Of a stretch of DNA of 64,000 bases, positions 33,293 to 44,248 are shown in pieces (within the stretch, counting starts at the first letter, position 1; the number at the start of each line of letters is the position of its first letter). A program made the translations under genes and the position numbers. The notes beneath the pieces were generated by a model, which was given only the letters and a program-made list of their open reading frames with translations, did no database searches and was not told the DNA's origin. Source of the DNA: Pyrenochaeta sp. MPI-SDFR-AT-0127 (lineage: Eukaryota > Ascomycota > Dothideomycetes > Pleosporales > Cucurbitariaceae); contig JAGTJM010000015.1 of assembly GCA_020747015.1 (NCBI GenBank), positions 496,001 through 560,000 of the forward strand, written 5' to 3'.

Positions 33293-36200
33293 ATGGCTTC
33301 AGACGCCTATGGCATCCTCGACGACGTGCTCGAGTTGGAGCGAATTGCCGTGCGTGCTGCACAGCACTTGGCCTCCTGTGATGGTATTGCTAACTCGCCG
33401 CTGTGCTGCAGGTTGGCCCTTATTGTGTCTTCGACAACTTTAGACTTCCCCCGAGCCCACCCGCGTGCCCGTCGGCACCAGATCCGACAAGCAACACGAG
33501 CACGAGCAGAATGGAGGATCCCCTCATGTCCAGTGACTACCCTTTCAGCAACGAGCGCAGTCCATGGCTCACCACGACTGCCAACGACTTGACGCTTGCC
33601 GCGCCCGTTGCCGACGACATGACAAGCTGGAACGAATGGATGCAATACAACCCCGCTGCCGCGTCTCAGCACTCCCAGAGCGTCGAGTCCAAGCCCGCGA
33701 ACCTCCAGGGGCCTGCATCTTACCTCAAGGCTGACCAACAGCAACCACATCTCTTTACCCGCCACCAGCAGTCGCAGTCACTGCAGTCTAACAACATACC
33801 TACCACCGCTCCAATGTATTCCCACTCGAATGGTGTCCCGTACTCTTTTGGGCAGTCTGCTGACGTCCCTCCGGCGTTCGACTTTAATGCAACCACCTTG
33901 AGTTCACCGCTCTCGGGAGATGTGCAGCAACAGAACGGCTTCTACTCGCCGCCCATGTGGCAGCAACAGCAACAACAGCAACAACAGCAACAGCAGCAGC
34001 AGCAACAACAACAACTCGCAGACAACACACTCTTCTCGCCGTCGAGATACGAACAGCAAGGCTTTGTCGCTCCCCCGGTTCCTGTCTCAACACCAAGTCT
34101 GCACCATAGTCCCGGGTCGCTCAACAACGGGCGAGCCAGCTCATCATCGTCGCATTCATCTCCAGAGCCTGCTACAGGTTCCAAGAAGAGGAAGACACCT
34201 TCAGATGATGAGGATGTCGAGTCAGCGCCGTCGGGCAAGAGGGAGAAGGGTCAGCCACTGAAGAAAACCGCTCACAACATGATCGAGAAGCGGTATCGAA
34301 CAAACCTCAACGACAAAATTGCGGCTCTTCGTGACAGTAAGTAGCTTCACTGCAACATCAGCAGCTGCACTCGCTAACCACACGCTCTCTTCTGTCTAGG
34401 TGTACCCAGTCTTCGTGTCATGTCTCGACCAAATGGGACAGAAGAGGACGATGATCCTGAAGATCTTGAAGGACTCACTCCAGCACACAAGCTAAACAAA
34501 GCTACTGTCCTTTCCAAAGCCACTGAGTACATCCGTCACCTTGAAAAACGCAACAAGCGGATCCAAGATGAGCTTGACACCCTCAAAGGACGAATCGATA
34601 GCTACGAGAAGATGGCTATATCAGGCCCAATGACACTTCATGGTGCCCATGTTAGTACTCCCGATGGCTCGAGGTATCAAGAAGATCCGTTTGGGGCAAC
34701 ACATGGACTGCCGATGACTGGTCCGCCACAAGGAATGATTCCTGTTCCCGATAATATCGCCGCCCTTCAGCGTGGACTTCCACCACAACAGCACTATGCG
34801 CATGCTTATCCACAGTATACAAACACTACTCGTCCACCGGTTGGACAGCCGATGGTCAACGCACGACGCAGCGGCGCAATGATGGGCAAGCTCATGGTCG
34901 GCTCGCTGGCCGGCCTGATGATCTTAGAGGGGCTCGTGGACCGCGAGCAGTCACAAGAAGCGCCAGCTGAACGTGGTTTGGGCTATTTCCCCACTCATCT
35001 TGCCAGCATTCTTGCACCACGAACATCCCTCGCTGGCTCAACGGTTGAGATTCCTCTCGCTAAGCTGCTCCTCGTCTTTGGCGCCTTCTTCTACCTTGTT
35101 GCTCCACTGCTCAATTTCAAAGCCAAGCCAAAGAGAAAGGGCCCACCAACAGCTCTTCTGAAGCCCGCACCGACAATCGCGTCTCCAGTCGAGGTACGCA
35201 GGAAGGCATGGCTCACCGCTATCCAGACCGTATGGGTTCCCCAACACAACTTCATTCTTGAGGTTGCCGCATTGGGCCTGAAGACCCTAAAGCTCAGCAC
35301 CCGAAAGATCATCGGCTGGTCAGGATACTCATACCTTACCGGCCTGACCAAGGAACAAGAAGCTGCTCGGGTCAAGGCTTGGGAGATTGCGCTTGATGCG
35401 CAACTTACCGGCGGCGACGCAGAGATTAGCAAGAGTCGTTTGGTTCTGACGTTGATGGCATCAGGTACTCTGCCCGATACGCCAGCTCGGCTTATGCTCA
35501 AGGCGTTGCATATCAGAGTTCTTCTTTGGGAAATTGCCAATACCGGCCATGGCTCATGGTGGATGATGGACGATTTGAGCGCCAAGCTGGCCCGTAGTTA
35601 CTGGAACATGGCACGAAGCGAGCACCGGATCGCATCAAACAAGGGCTCCAAGCAAGTCAAGGAAGCAGAACCACTACCAGAACACCTGGCAGCCCTCATT
35701 GAGAGGGAATGCGACGAGGTGTTGGTTCCGGCAATCGTACAGCGAGCTTATAACCTTGCTTGGAACAGACCAAGTGCTGAGAAGACGACGTGCGATACAT
35801 CCATGGATGGCGTTGTCGAGGACTTTGCCATCTGCTCGCCTCTACATGCACTTGCTGCCTGGTATTCGAGTCTTGTTCTAAATAAGGGCCTTGTAGGCGC
35901 CCTCGCAACAAAGAACAGTTCACGCAAGGAAAGCGTCATTGCTGATCTGGACCTCGCCGTTCGGTCTGCTCCTCCAAATTCGCAGGCTCAACTACGCGCC
36001 CTGGTAGCTCAAGCTGTCGCACTGGACGACAACCGCAGCTCGCGTATTGCCACAGCGCTCAAGGCTCTGCCTTCTACCCCACAACCTGCTGACACAGGCT
36101 TCATCAATCTGGTCGGCAACGGAGTCGTTGCACCAGACGTCCGCAAAGCCCTCACATTGGCCAAGTGCCTCTCACTAATTGAATCGTCGACTCCTGACGC

Positions 36201-36537
36201 ACGGGAACGCGCCATATACGTCGTTAACAACACATATCTCCCCGAAATCACCACAACACTTCTCAGCTTTGTCGCCGGATACAAGGTCCTTACTCGTTTT
36301 ATGCAAGAGTCTTCACTTCAAGGTGAGACGAACTCGGGCCTTGAGCGCATCGCGCAGTCACTGCGCATGTGGGTTGGTCATGAGACAGGCAAACGAAGCG
36401 GACTCGGTGGCAAGGTGAGGAGCAAGATAGTCGCAAGCTGCTTGGATGCGACCAGGACGCTTGTTGGACTTGCGGTGAAGAAGGTTGAAGCTGACGTGGA
36501 CGATGGTTACGTGAGTGCCAGTGTAAAAGATGATTGA
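33293..36537 (+). CDS. srbA: SREBP transcription factor SrbA/Sre1
   Basis: Three exons, 33293..33349, 33412..34336 and 34400..36537, 3120 nt, 1039 aa. SREBPs are ER-membrane-anchored bHLH factors that are cleaved under low sterol/hypoxia and activate ergosterol and iron genes. The bHLH is split by the second intron: KKTAHNMIEKRYRTNLNDKI (about residues 303-322) carries the SREBP-specific Tyr in RYR. The loop is long and acidic (TEEDDDPEDLEG), then LNKATVLSKATEYIRHLE follows. Two membrane segments (about residues 489-506 and 546-566) flank a short lumenal loop. The rest is the C-terminal fungal DUF2014-like domain. An 18-residue poly-Gln begins at residue 203. The first exon (MASDAYGILDDVLELERIA) depends on a 62-bp intron with a GTGCGT donor and a GCTAAC branch; if it is wrong, the start is the ATG at 33511 (MEDPLMSSDYPF). 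Confidence 0.93.
33961..34014 (+). repeat. CAG/CAA repeat encoding poly-Gln in srbA
   Basis: Eighteen consecutive Gln codons with CAA and CAG mixed. It lies in the N-terminal activation region. The mixed codons reduce slippage, but length variation between strains is plausible. Confidence 0.95.
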
Positions 36538-37642
36538 AATGTGCAAATACTTTTCGCTTTCTGGATTTCATTTGTTTCAGCTACGGCAAGGCAAGGTGTG
36601 CGTATCGATATTCTGGGATATATATACTCTCCCTCGTCCCCTTTTCTCTGGCGTTACGATAAGGGGGAAGGAGGCTGTTAGGATCTTATGCGTGCGATAC
36701 CTAGCTGTATACAGCTTCCATCATTCATGAGGGGGGCAGAAGGGCGGCACACATTGTTTATAACCACCCAGCCCCAAACAAAATTCTGGGGCAAACACAA
36801 ACCACATACTGGAGTATTTTACTTTTTCTCTTTCATCATGCTTTTCCTGTTACTTCACTCCTTTGTCTTACCTCCCTCTCTCTCACTCTCTTTCTGATAG
36901 ATGATTTGTTTTATCCTTTCGCTCGCTCCACACCAGCGAAGCGAGAATTCCAGTACAATCTTTTTTTTTTCTTCCTCCTTTCGCCCGGGCTTTTTGTGTT
37001 ATTTTGCTAGCATTTTATAAATACCCGATAGCTTTTGTTCTTTTGAATATAGAATTTATATTGGTTCACTCCCTCCTGCTGTTCTATACCTATATGCATG
37101 TGTGTTTCTGTGAAAGTGCATTTAGTGAGAATGTTCAGTGTGGTGATGTTGAAAGTTTGGCAACGGGGATTGTGGAAAGTTAGATGCCACGTGGAATGGG
37201 AATGGAGGGGTGGGTGGTTCCCTATTTCTCGTAGGTAGACTAGAGTGCATGTATGTGTCTCATGTGATTTTGTATTTTCTTCGACTTGCTGATGTAGCCA
37301 TCGCAACATTTATTCTCGTTCCCACTGATAGTCTCCCTTTGATAATCTCTGAAAATTTTGCTTCGTCGAGAATTGTCCCAGGTCAGACTGTTCTGTGAAA
37401 CACTTGCTCGTTGTCACGCTTGTGTATATGCGGGGATGTGATGGAGAGGCTGGAAAATAGTGGGGTTCATGCATGGCCATTCTCGCTGCACTGGGATACT
37501 TGTTATTGATTGTTGTTGAATGGCATTGAAGAAGGTACCAGTGAAACGTCGCTCTGCTGTCAGATAGCCATAATATCTCAGATAAAAGATACATAACAGT
37601 GTACTACCTTAGAGATCGAAGTGAATGGGGATACTGTTATAT
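36538..37642. other. Convergent intergenic region with srbA 3' UTR
   Basis: T-rich (CTCTTTC-type tracts at 36820-37000) downstream of srbA, ending at the stop of the NLR gene. No supported gene. Confidence 0.55.
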
Positions 37643-40306
37643 CTAGAAAGGGTATATATATGACGTTAAGCATGCTCGCAAGGCCTCACCACTCACCAAA
37701 CCTTCTGGTTGTAGGATCATCAATCCCAAAACTCGAGGTTGTCGCTTCATACATTCTTCTAGGAGAGCAAATGATTCCGCCATTTGTCTTTGGCTGTGCA
37801 GAGTCTTGGCATATTCATACATTGCGTGAAGTGTTAGCACATCATCTCGTCCGCGCACTCGTGCACAGATGTGAAAACATGCCTTCAGTAGAACCGATGC
37901 TTTTACATTCCCTTGTACCTTCAACAACATCCGCCCATAGAATAGCATAGCTCCGAGAGTCTCTTCATGCTCTGTTCCTTGCAACTGTGTCTTGAGCTCC
38001 CAACATTCTTTGGCCAAAGGCAGCGCTTTCTCGAAAGCCCTCAACCTCCACAGAGCTATATTGTACAAGTATAGCGTGGAAACCGTTTCCAGGTTGTCCC
38101 TTTTGAGAAGCCGTGTGCGGGCTTCTAGACATTCTTCAAGCACCACAGAAGCTCGATCATACTGCTCCGGGATAGTGGTACAAATCCAACCAACAAGATG
38201 CATGACTCTCAATGTCTGCAGGCTTTCTCGTCCTTGTAGTCGAGTTTGAAGTGTCAAGTAATTCTCGGCCTCAACCAGGGCTTCGGCATTGTTACCCACT
38301 ACACACAGGCACATTGTGTGGAGTTGCATGGCATCGAGGGTATCGGAATGCTCCTTTCCATGGGTTCGCGCCCAATATCGTAAATGCTTACTGGAAAGAG
38401 ACGCAACAAGCTTGGAGCAGCCATGGGAGTGTGATTGAGATAAGATAGTGTGTAAGTATTGTAATACAAATGGCGTAATCTCCGCTTGTATCCGATCTTG
38501 TAGGTCAAGCATCCGGTTGAAGATAGCCTCTGACTCTTCGTGCCTTTTTAGGTTGTGATATACCCACGCTAGTCGAGCTTCCACTTCCAGAGTCATAGAA
38601 TGTTCGGCTCCCAGCTGTGCTTGCCGGTTTCGTAGAAGGTCACACGCCATCTCTTTTGCATCTGTCCATTGCTTGCGTCGTATGTAGCAGTCGCACAAGT
38701 AGCATTTGGATTCAAGTGTCACGGAACTCATCTGTCCAAGTCTTCGGCCTTGGCCCTGTAGCTTTCGTGATAACAGTTCCTCCATTTCAGTCCATCGCTC
38801 TTGTTTCTGACGAACTGTAGCCCAGAAATCAAGGATTTTCCATATCCTTTGCTCTAAATCTAAAGAATGGACCCCTTCGGGAGGGAGCCGCTCTTTAATG
38901 AAAGACCATGTTCGGGCGAACACTTTTCCTGCCTCCCCGTTTCTCGTTGCATCTTCATCGTTCGCTTGCGCGTTTCCATCCCGTGAAATGGATGAAGAAA
39001 TTTGAGCACTTGTAGCTAAAAAGCTTCTCCACTGATCTAGTTGCCCGTCATTTCGGAGCCACTCTTGGATCGCAAGTCGAACAAGCCGGTTGCTTGACAA
39101 GGAGTTTGGTTCATTTTCTGAGATGCCTAAACAATAATCTTTCAATATTAAGACTTCATTGGCAGAAGATCTTGTGCAATGCGAGTCCGAAATACTTGCG
39201 AGTGCGAGGAAGTCCACTGCTGAAGGATGTTCACATCGTAATCGCTCGAATGAGTCTTGCCATATTGAGAGGATTGTATTTCTGCCATCTCGATCCCGCC
39301 GTAAGTCGCGAATAGTAAAGGTCATCAAGCTCGTTACCTTCGCATCGTTTTGCTTGAGATCGTCGAGATATTTGCGCACTAGAAACTCTGGTTCGCTTTT
39401 ATTGATGTAGGCCGCGACTTGCAGGAGCGCAAATGGAAAGTGGTCGAGCTGTATCGCCAGTTCACGAATATCATCTTCATCAACAGGCCGCTTTAACCTG
39501 TTCAAAAGAAGTTGTTGCCCTTCATCAGCATTCATCGACCCAATAATCAAAATATCGCTTTCTTCGACAAGTTCCGAGGCATCATGCATAACTCTAGAGG
39601 TGAGTAGGAGTGATCCGTTATTGCTCTGAGGAAGGTACTTGAGAAGAAGACGACAAGAATCTATGGCCCCCTTGGCCGATGCGGTGCTCGATTGGGCCCC
39701 GATGGCTTCAGCTGTTGTAAAATTATCAAGCACCAATAGCCACTTCCCATTCTTGAAGTTTCGCAGCCAGTCGCAAACGAGCTTGAATACATTTGTTTGT
39801 GGTTGTCCCCGTCTATAAAGCTTAAGGTTGTCCGCGATGTCCTCGAAGCTTTGTTCCAAATCATGGGAATCACCGGCCCGCGCCCAGAACACCCATGTCT
39901 CGGGTGACCGCTCGAAGGTTCGATAGCAGTGTTCGATAGCAAGCTGCGATTTCCTTGTTGATGTTAGAGACAAGTACTAGGTAACCTTCGTGACTACCTA
40001 CCCCACACCGCCCAAGCCTACCAGTGCTACTCGAGATGCTGGTTCCGAACATCTCCTTTCTATATCCTGGATGAGGGCGCGTCGGTCGACAAACAGGGGA
40101 TCGCGCCGAAAAGGAACATTACATGATGGGCGAGGAGGTGTCTCTGGTCGTTCTGTAATTCCTCAGCAGAGTTACCTACATACGGCTTCGGCTTGCTCAA
40201 CGCCAGTGCCGCGATGCGACTCACTTTCAGCCGGGTGGAATATCGGATGTACGGGACCGTTGATAACACCTGCTTGAAATCCTAGGTTACTGTGTTCGAA
40301 ATTCAT
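37643..40306 (-). CDS. NLR: PP-type amyloid motif, NB-ARC and TPR repeats (PNT1-like)
   Basis: Three exons: 40225..40306, 40002..40152 and 37643..39953, 2544 nt, 847 aa. Exon 1 carries only the N-terminal amyloid-type motif, SNLGFQAGVINGPV, followed by F-H-P. Exons 2 and 3 join at the P-loop to give LVGLGGVGKSQLAIEHCYR (Walker A, about residues 73-80). Walker B is KWLLVLDNF (about 149-156), sensor-1-like is GSLLLTSR (about 191-198) and the GLPL-like motif is HFPFALLQVAAYI (about 249). The C-terminal half has about seven kinesin-light-chain-type TPRs, such as LGAEHSMTLEVEARLAWVYH. Fungal STAND/NLR proteins of this layout sense a ligand through the repeats and template amyloid folding of a partner effector through the N-terminal motif. 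The partner, a HeLo-like effector with the same motif, is the divergent neighbour. The ATG at 40306 is the only Met in the N-terminal open frame. Confidence 0.9.
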
Positions 40307-40544
40307 TCTGAACAATTCACGCCGTATCCATAACGTGTCCTCAAGGAGGTTGAGTTGTACGTGACAAGGCTGAAGGCTGTAAGTGCCCAAGACTGCGGCT
40401 TCAGGTCAGCCTCATGCCTGTCATCAGATCACCACTATGTATGCACACAAAAGCTTCCACCTACAATAATTTGTTCTCCCATTCTTCTGACGAATCTCTC
40501 TACATATCTTAATACTTCAGCACTCAGCCTAAGATCTTCTCGCA
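40307..40544. promoter_or_regulatory. Shared bidirectional promoter of the NLR/effector pair
   Basis: 238 bp between the start codons of the NLR (minus) and the HeLo-like effector (plus). No other ORF fits, so both genes must draw their core promoters from here, which would couple their expression (inference). No specific operator site was recognised. Confidence 0.65.
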
Positions 40545-41410
40545 ATGCCAGATCCATTTAGCGTTGCCGCTAGTGTGGTTAGCGTAACCGTACCAGCTTT
40601 GCACGGAGCACGACTACTCTTAAACGATCTGATCAGCATCATCGATGCTCCACGCACAATTCGAAGCCTTGAGGAAGACATATCGTCAACCCTACAAGTC
40701 CGTGATGCTTTTGAAAATGTTGCAAAACGCGAGTGGCAAATTCTAGGTCAGACCGTGGCCGATCAAGCAGAAACGTCCATTCGACAGTGTGATGAGGCCT
40801 GCGGAGCATTTCGAACAGACATCCAGAAGTGGACGAGACACTCTAAGGACAATACGCTGTCGTTCAGGGACAAGACCATGGTTGGATTCTTCAAGGATCG
40901 TCAGATAACAGCCATGTCTGCTCAACTGCAGAGTTGCAAGATATCGCTTACTTCTGCAATCGGCATAGCGACTCTGTAAGAAGCTGATTTCACGTGCATC
41001 TGACTTTACAACTGATTACATTCTCTAGATATAGTAGCATCCGAAATTTCCACATTAGCGAAGATTTGAGACGTAGTACAGAATCAAATGTCTCTGACGC
41101 CATCACTTCGACAAAGAGACAACTTGCAGGAATCGAGCAAGACCTGGATCAGCTGCGTGGTGACAACACTGAGCAAGTTGACGAATGCTCCGCAAGGGCT
41201 CTTAGACAACTGCGAGAGAAGCGAACTGCGCTTGACTGTTCATGCAGGTTGCTCGAAATGCTACGCCAAAAAGCTAGCGCAGAAGCAGTGGCAGAAGTTA
41301 CGAGCAAGATCCAAGAACAGACCATCAGCATAACATTTGGTGATAACAACAAAGGCTTTCAGACCGGTATCATCAATGGTGCGGTGAGTGGGCTCACCTT
41401 TGGGGGTTAA
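40545..41410 (+). CDS. HeLo-like cell-death effector with C-terminal PP/RHIM-like motif (HELLP-like)
   Basis: Two exons, 40545..40975 and 41029..41410, with a 53-bp intron, 813 nt, 270 aa. The N terminus MPDPFSVAASVVSVTVPALH, then ARLLLNDLISIIDAP, WTRHSKDNTLSF, MVGFFKDRQITAMSAQLQ and CKISLTSAIGIATLYSS match the HeLo-like N-terminal domain found on fungal STAND proteins and HELLP. This helical-bundle domain has a hydrophobic first helix and is related to the MLKL executioner domain. A helical, probably coiled-coil stretch (RQLAGIEQDLDQLRGD) leads to the extreme C terminus, which has the amyloid-type motif FGDNNKGFQTGIINGAV and ends GLTFGG. On conversion of the motif to amyloid by the NLR, HeLo-like domains attack the plasma membrane and kill the cell (known for HELLP; inferred here). 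The N-terminal hydrophobic helix and the motif both look intact. Confidence 0.9.
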
Positions 41411-41903
41411 TTAAGAAGTAACTAGAGCGTATCATTTGCATCGCAAGTAATTTTCATAGGTACTAGGTACAATAAAGCGGCGAATGTACAAAGTGCTGTA
41501 AACTCAGGTCGTAACTCCGCAACCTCAAGCTCCCGTCTACGGGCTCTGACCTGACTCTGTTGGGCGTCGAAAGTGACAAAGAGCAAAAGCTTGTACACGA
41601 AGAGGCTATGAACACGTAATCATGTACTCGTAACGAAGTCTTGGGCCATCATCCGATCTACGCTAATAACCTGCAAGGAATTGAAAGTAGCGGATGCTTC
41701 CAATACGAGAATTTTGAACGAATCCCCTCCTTTGACTCTATCATGCGCATCAAGACCAAGTGATAATCCTTCCCATATGAATGTATAGTTTATTACAAGC
41801 AGAGTAAATAATTCAATCATCCACATTCGGACCCCAGTATGTTTGTTGGCTGACTCTCTCATTGTCAAACATGGTACAGTATCGACAGCGGTAGTGGAAC
41901 TAC
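41411..41903. other. Convergent intergenic region
   Basis: Lies between the 3' ends of the effector gene and the phosphofructo-2-kinase gene. Short AT-rich stretches, no gene. Confidence 0.55.
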
Positions 41904-43498
41904 TCACTCAGACGGGTTGACGTGGGTCTTCTTCACATTTAGAGGCTGAGGAATTTGCTGCGGAGTTGCCGTGCCGGATGCAGCTTGGGGTGTACCGATG
42001 CCGGAGAAAGGGCTTACGGCACCACTTGGAGGAACAGGGATCTTGATGTCTTCGGGACTGCCGGGAACCATAGATTCGGGAAGGTTAGGGATCTTGATAC
42101 GTTTTGCAACATTGTTGTAGGATGAGGGGATGATCTACGTGAGATGTCAGCATCATGAATAAAGTACACAAGACAGGTGTGCTCGCCTCAATGATCTCAT
42201 CGCGAGGAAACTCGAGCTTCGGGATATCGGCCGCATTACACGCCATCAAATAGCCATAAAGCACGCGTAGAACCGACTCATGGGCGATGATGAGCAGATC
42301 ATTCTCTTCACGCTCGAGCTCCAGGATAATTGGCTCCATGCGCACCGCTAGGTCGTGGTAGGACTGTTGTGCTGTTAGTAAAGTCTTGGAACGAAAACGC
42401 TGTTCTGCTCACCTCGGCTCGTGGATATCGGTGGTGATAGGGATCCGCTTCATGCTTCGCTACCTCGTCTGGAAATTCTTCCCGGATCTTCCTCTCTGAC
42501 ATCTTCTCGCAAACACCAGGGTTCATTTGACTCATCTGTGATCGCTGCCTCACTCGATACCCCATGGAGGCCAGGTGTTCAGAGGTCTGCACAGTTCGTC
42601 GACGGGTGGAGGTCCAAATAGTCAAGGGTTTCAACGCAGCGTCCGGCGCTCCAGATTCAATCAACTTTTGTTTTTCTTCCTCGCGGTATTGCAAGAGGAC
42701 TTCGCTCATTTTCTTGGCATAGTCGTGGCCCTCAGGGGAAAGGCTTGCATCAGCCTTGTACGAGTCTTCCTCTCGAGTCGTGCCGGCGCGGGCAAAGTAG
42801 GTTTGCCGTGATTTAATGTGCAGATTCAGCAAGTAGAAGACGATGCGTTGGGACAGATATCCAAAGGCACAGTTGTTGACAACAACTCGCTCACCAGCAT
42901 TTATCATTTTGATCCAGTGTAAGTCAGATTCCTCCATTGTTTCGTAGTGCGGTATTCGGGCATTGATTCTTGCCAAGTAGTCCTGAACGGCGTCCTCATC
43001 TTTCCAGCCCTTGTAATCTGGTGAGGAGATCTTGACACGACGTACATTCTCCTGGATGATACGTTCATCTGTGCAATGCGACTCTATGAAGACTGTCTGA
43101 ATACCGTTCTTCGCGAACTCCTTGGCCAATTGCCTGCGACCATGGGTGATGGCATTGACTGCGTCATAGATGGCCACCTGGCCCTTGTCGTGTTCGAGGA
43201 AGTGGTAGATATCCTCACGGCACTTTTTCAAGATCTTGTTACGCAATAAGACAGACTGGGGCGAAGCGTTTAAGAAAAAGTAGTCGTCCGGCACATCTTG
43301 CTCTGGACCGAGCGTAGCGCGTCGGTAGTCGCCGAGATGAAACACGTGAGTCTTGACACCAAGCCATCGCAAGTACCGAGCTACAGCAACAGAGGTGTGG
43401 GTTTTGCCTCGAGCTGGCAGGCCAACAGTCGCAATAACAATGCGCCCAGAGTGGAAGAGTCGGCCAGATTCGGTGCTGTACAATTGAGCCGGAGCCAT
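41904..43498 (-). CDS. 6-phosphofructo-2-kinase with degenerate fructose-2,6-bisphosphatase domain
   Basis: Exons 42413..43498, 42187..42363 and 41904..42134, 1494 nt, 497 aa from the ATG at 43498. The kinase half has VGLPARGKT (P-loop, about residues 25-33), HVFHLGDYRR and DAVNAITHGRRQLA. It makes fructose-2,6-bisphosphate, the allosteric switch of glycolysis versus gluconeogenesis. The C-terminal phosphatase-like half keeps WTSTRRRTVQTSEHL, YPRAESYHDL and the second His in IIAHESVLRVLYGY. The catalytic RHGE motif, however, reads FARAGTTREED (His to Ala, about residue 238), so phosphatase activity is doubtful. Intron 2 appears to use a GC donor (GAG/GCGAGC) at 42186. An in-frame GT-AG alternative would add four residues. 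The frame stays open upstream to about 43780 without ATG and contains RRRSSTFVDAIHDLPENRD, so an additional 5' exon is likely and the true N terminus may be longer. Confidence 0.9.
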
Positions 43499-44248
43499 GT
43501 CCCGATTCTCCGGAAGATCGTGGATAGCATCGACAAAAGTACTCGACCGCCGCCGCAAGCGGGGCGAGTTTGCGTATATATCTGCAGTTCTAGAACTTGT
43601 GAGCCAACGGGGACAGTGCAATGATGAGGTATTGATTCTGCCTGGCGGATGTGGGGTTGGGGCACCTACAGTAGTGTGTCCATCTTTGCAAAAATTAGGT
43701 GTAAGGTTCTGTAGCTGACTAGATGACGAGAAAGGGAGGACACGAGAAGAAATAGGAAAGACTGAGGAATGCGAAAACAAACTCGAGGTGCGTTTGAGCG
43801 GCTTAAGAGGGCGTCACACTTCCAGAACCAGGGACCCGGTCAAGATAAACGTTTGCCGAGCGCTGTCAGCGAACAAGGTGCGGCAATCTGTGACGGGCAA
43901 ATGCAGCGTCCTCGCCCAAGTGGATCGCGTCGCAAGACAGTCTGAGGGCTTTGGGGCAGGGCCTTGAGGGGTTTCGTAGTCAATGGCCCAAAAAGCAAAG
44001 CCTCGACAGGCGTCAGAGTCCCATGCAATTGATAACGGAAGATTGTCGGCGTCGTGGTTTAGCGTGTATTATGTCATCCAGCTCCTGGAGAAAATGTTCA
44101 CTGTATCATCACGACTGAGCCCACCGCGCATCGCACGCACGTCACCCTCCCAACCCGCTGCATTTCCATCTCATCCTGTGCAGCTGCGCTCATCTTGCGG
44201 GAAGCTTCTAATCAATAACCTCGGCCCATCACTGTCCCCGCCACCGCC
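43499..44248. promoter_or_regulatory. Divergent intergenic region between the PFK-2 gene and tom40
   Basis: About 750 bp serving as upstream DNA for both genes. The first 280 bp next to the PFK-2 gene probably includes coding or leader sequence of that gene. Confidence 0.5.

Noticed and set aside
39953..40060. Apparent frameshift or stop inside the NLR P-loop
   Set aside because: The in-frame stop after GLGGVG is the start of a 48-bp GT-AG intron with a CTAAC branch site; splicing restores GKSQLAIE, so the gene is intact.
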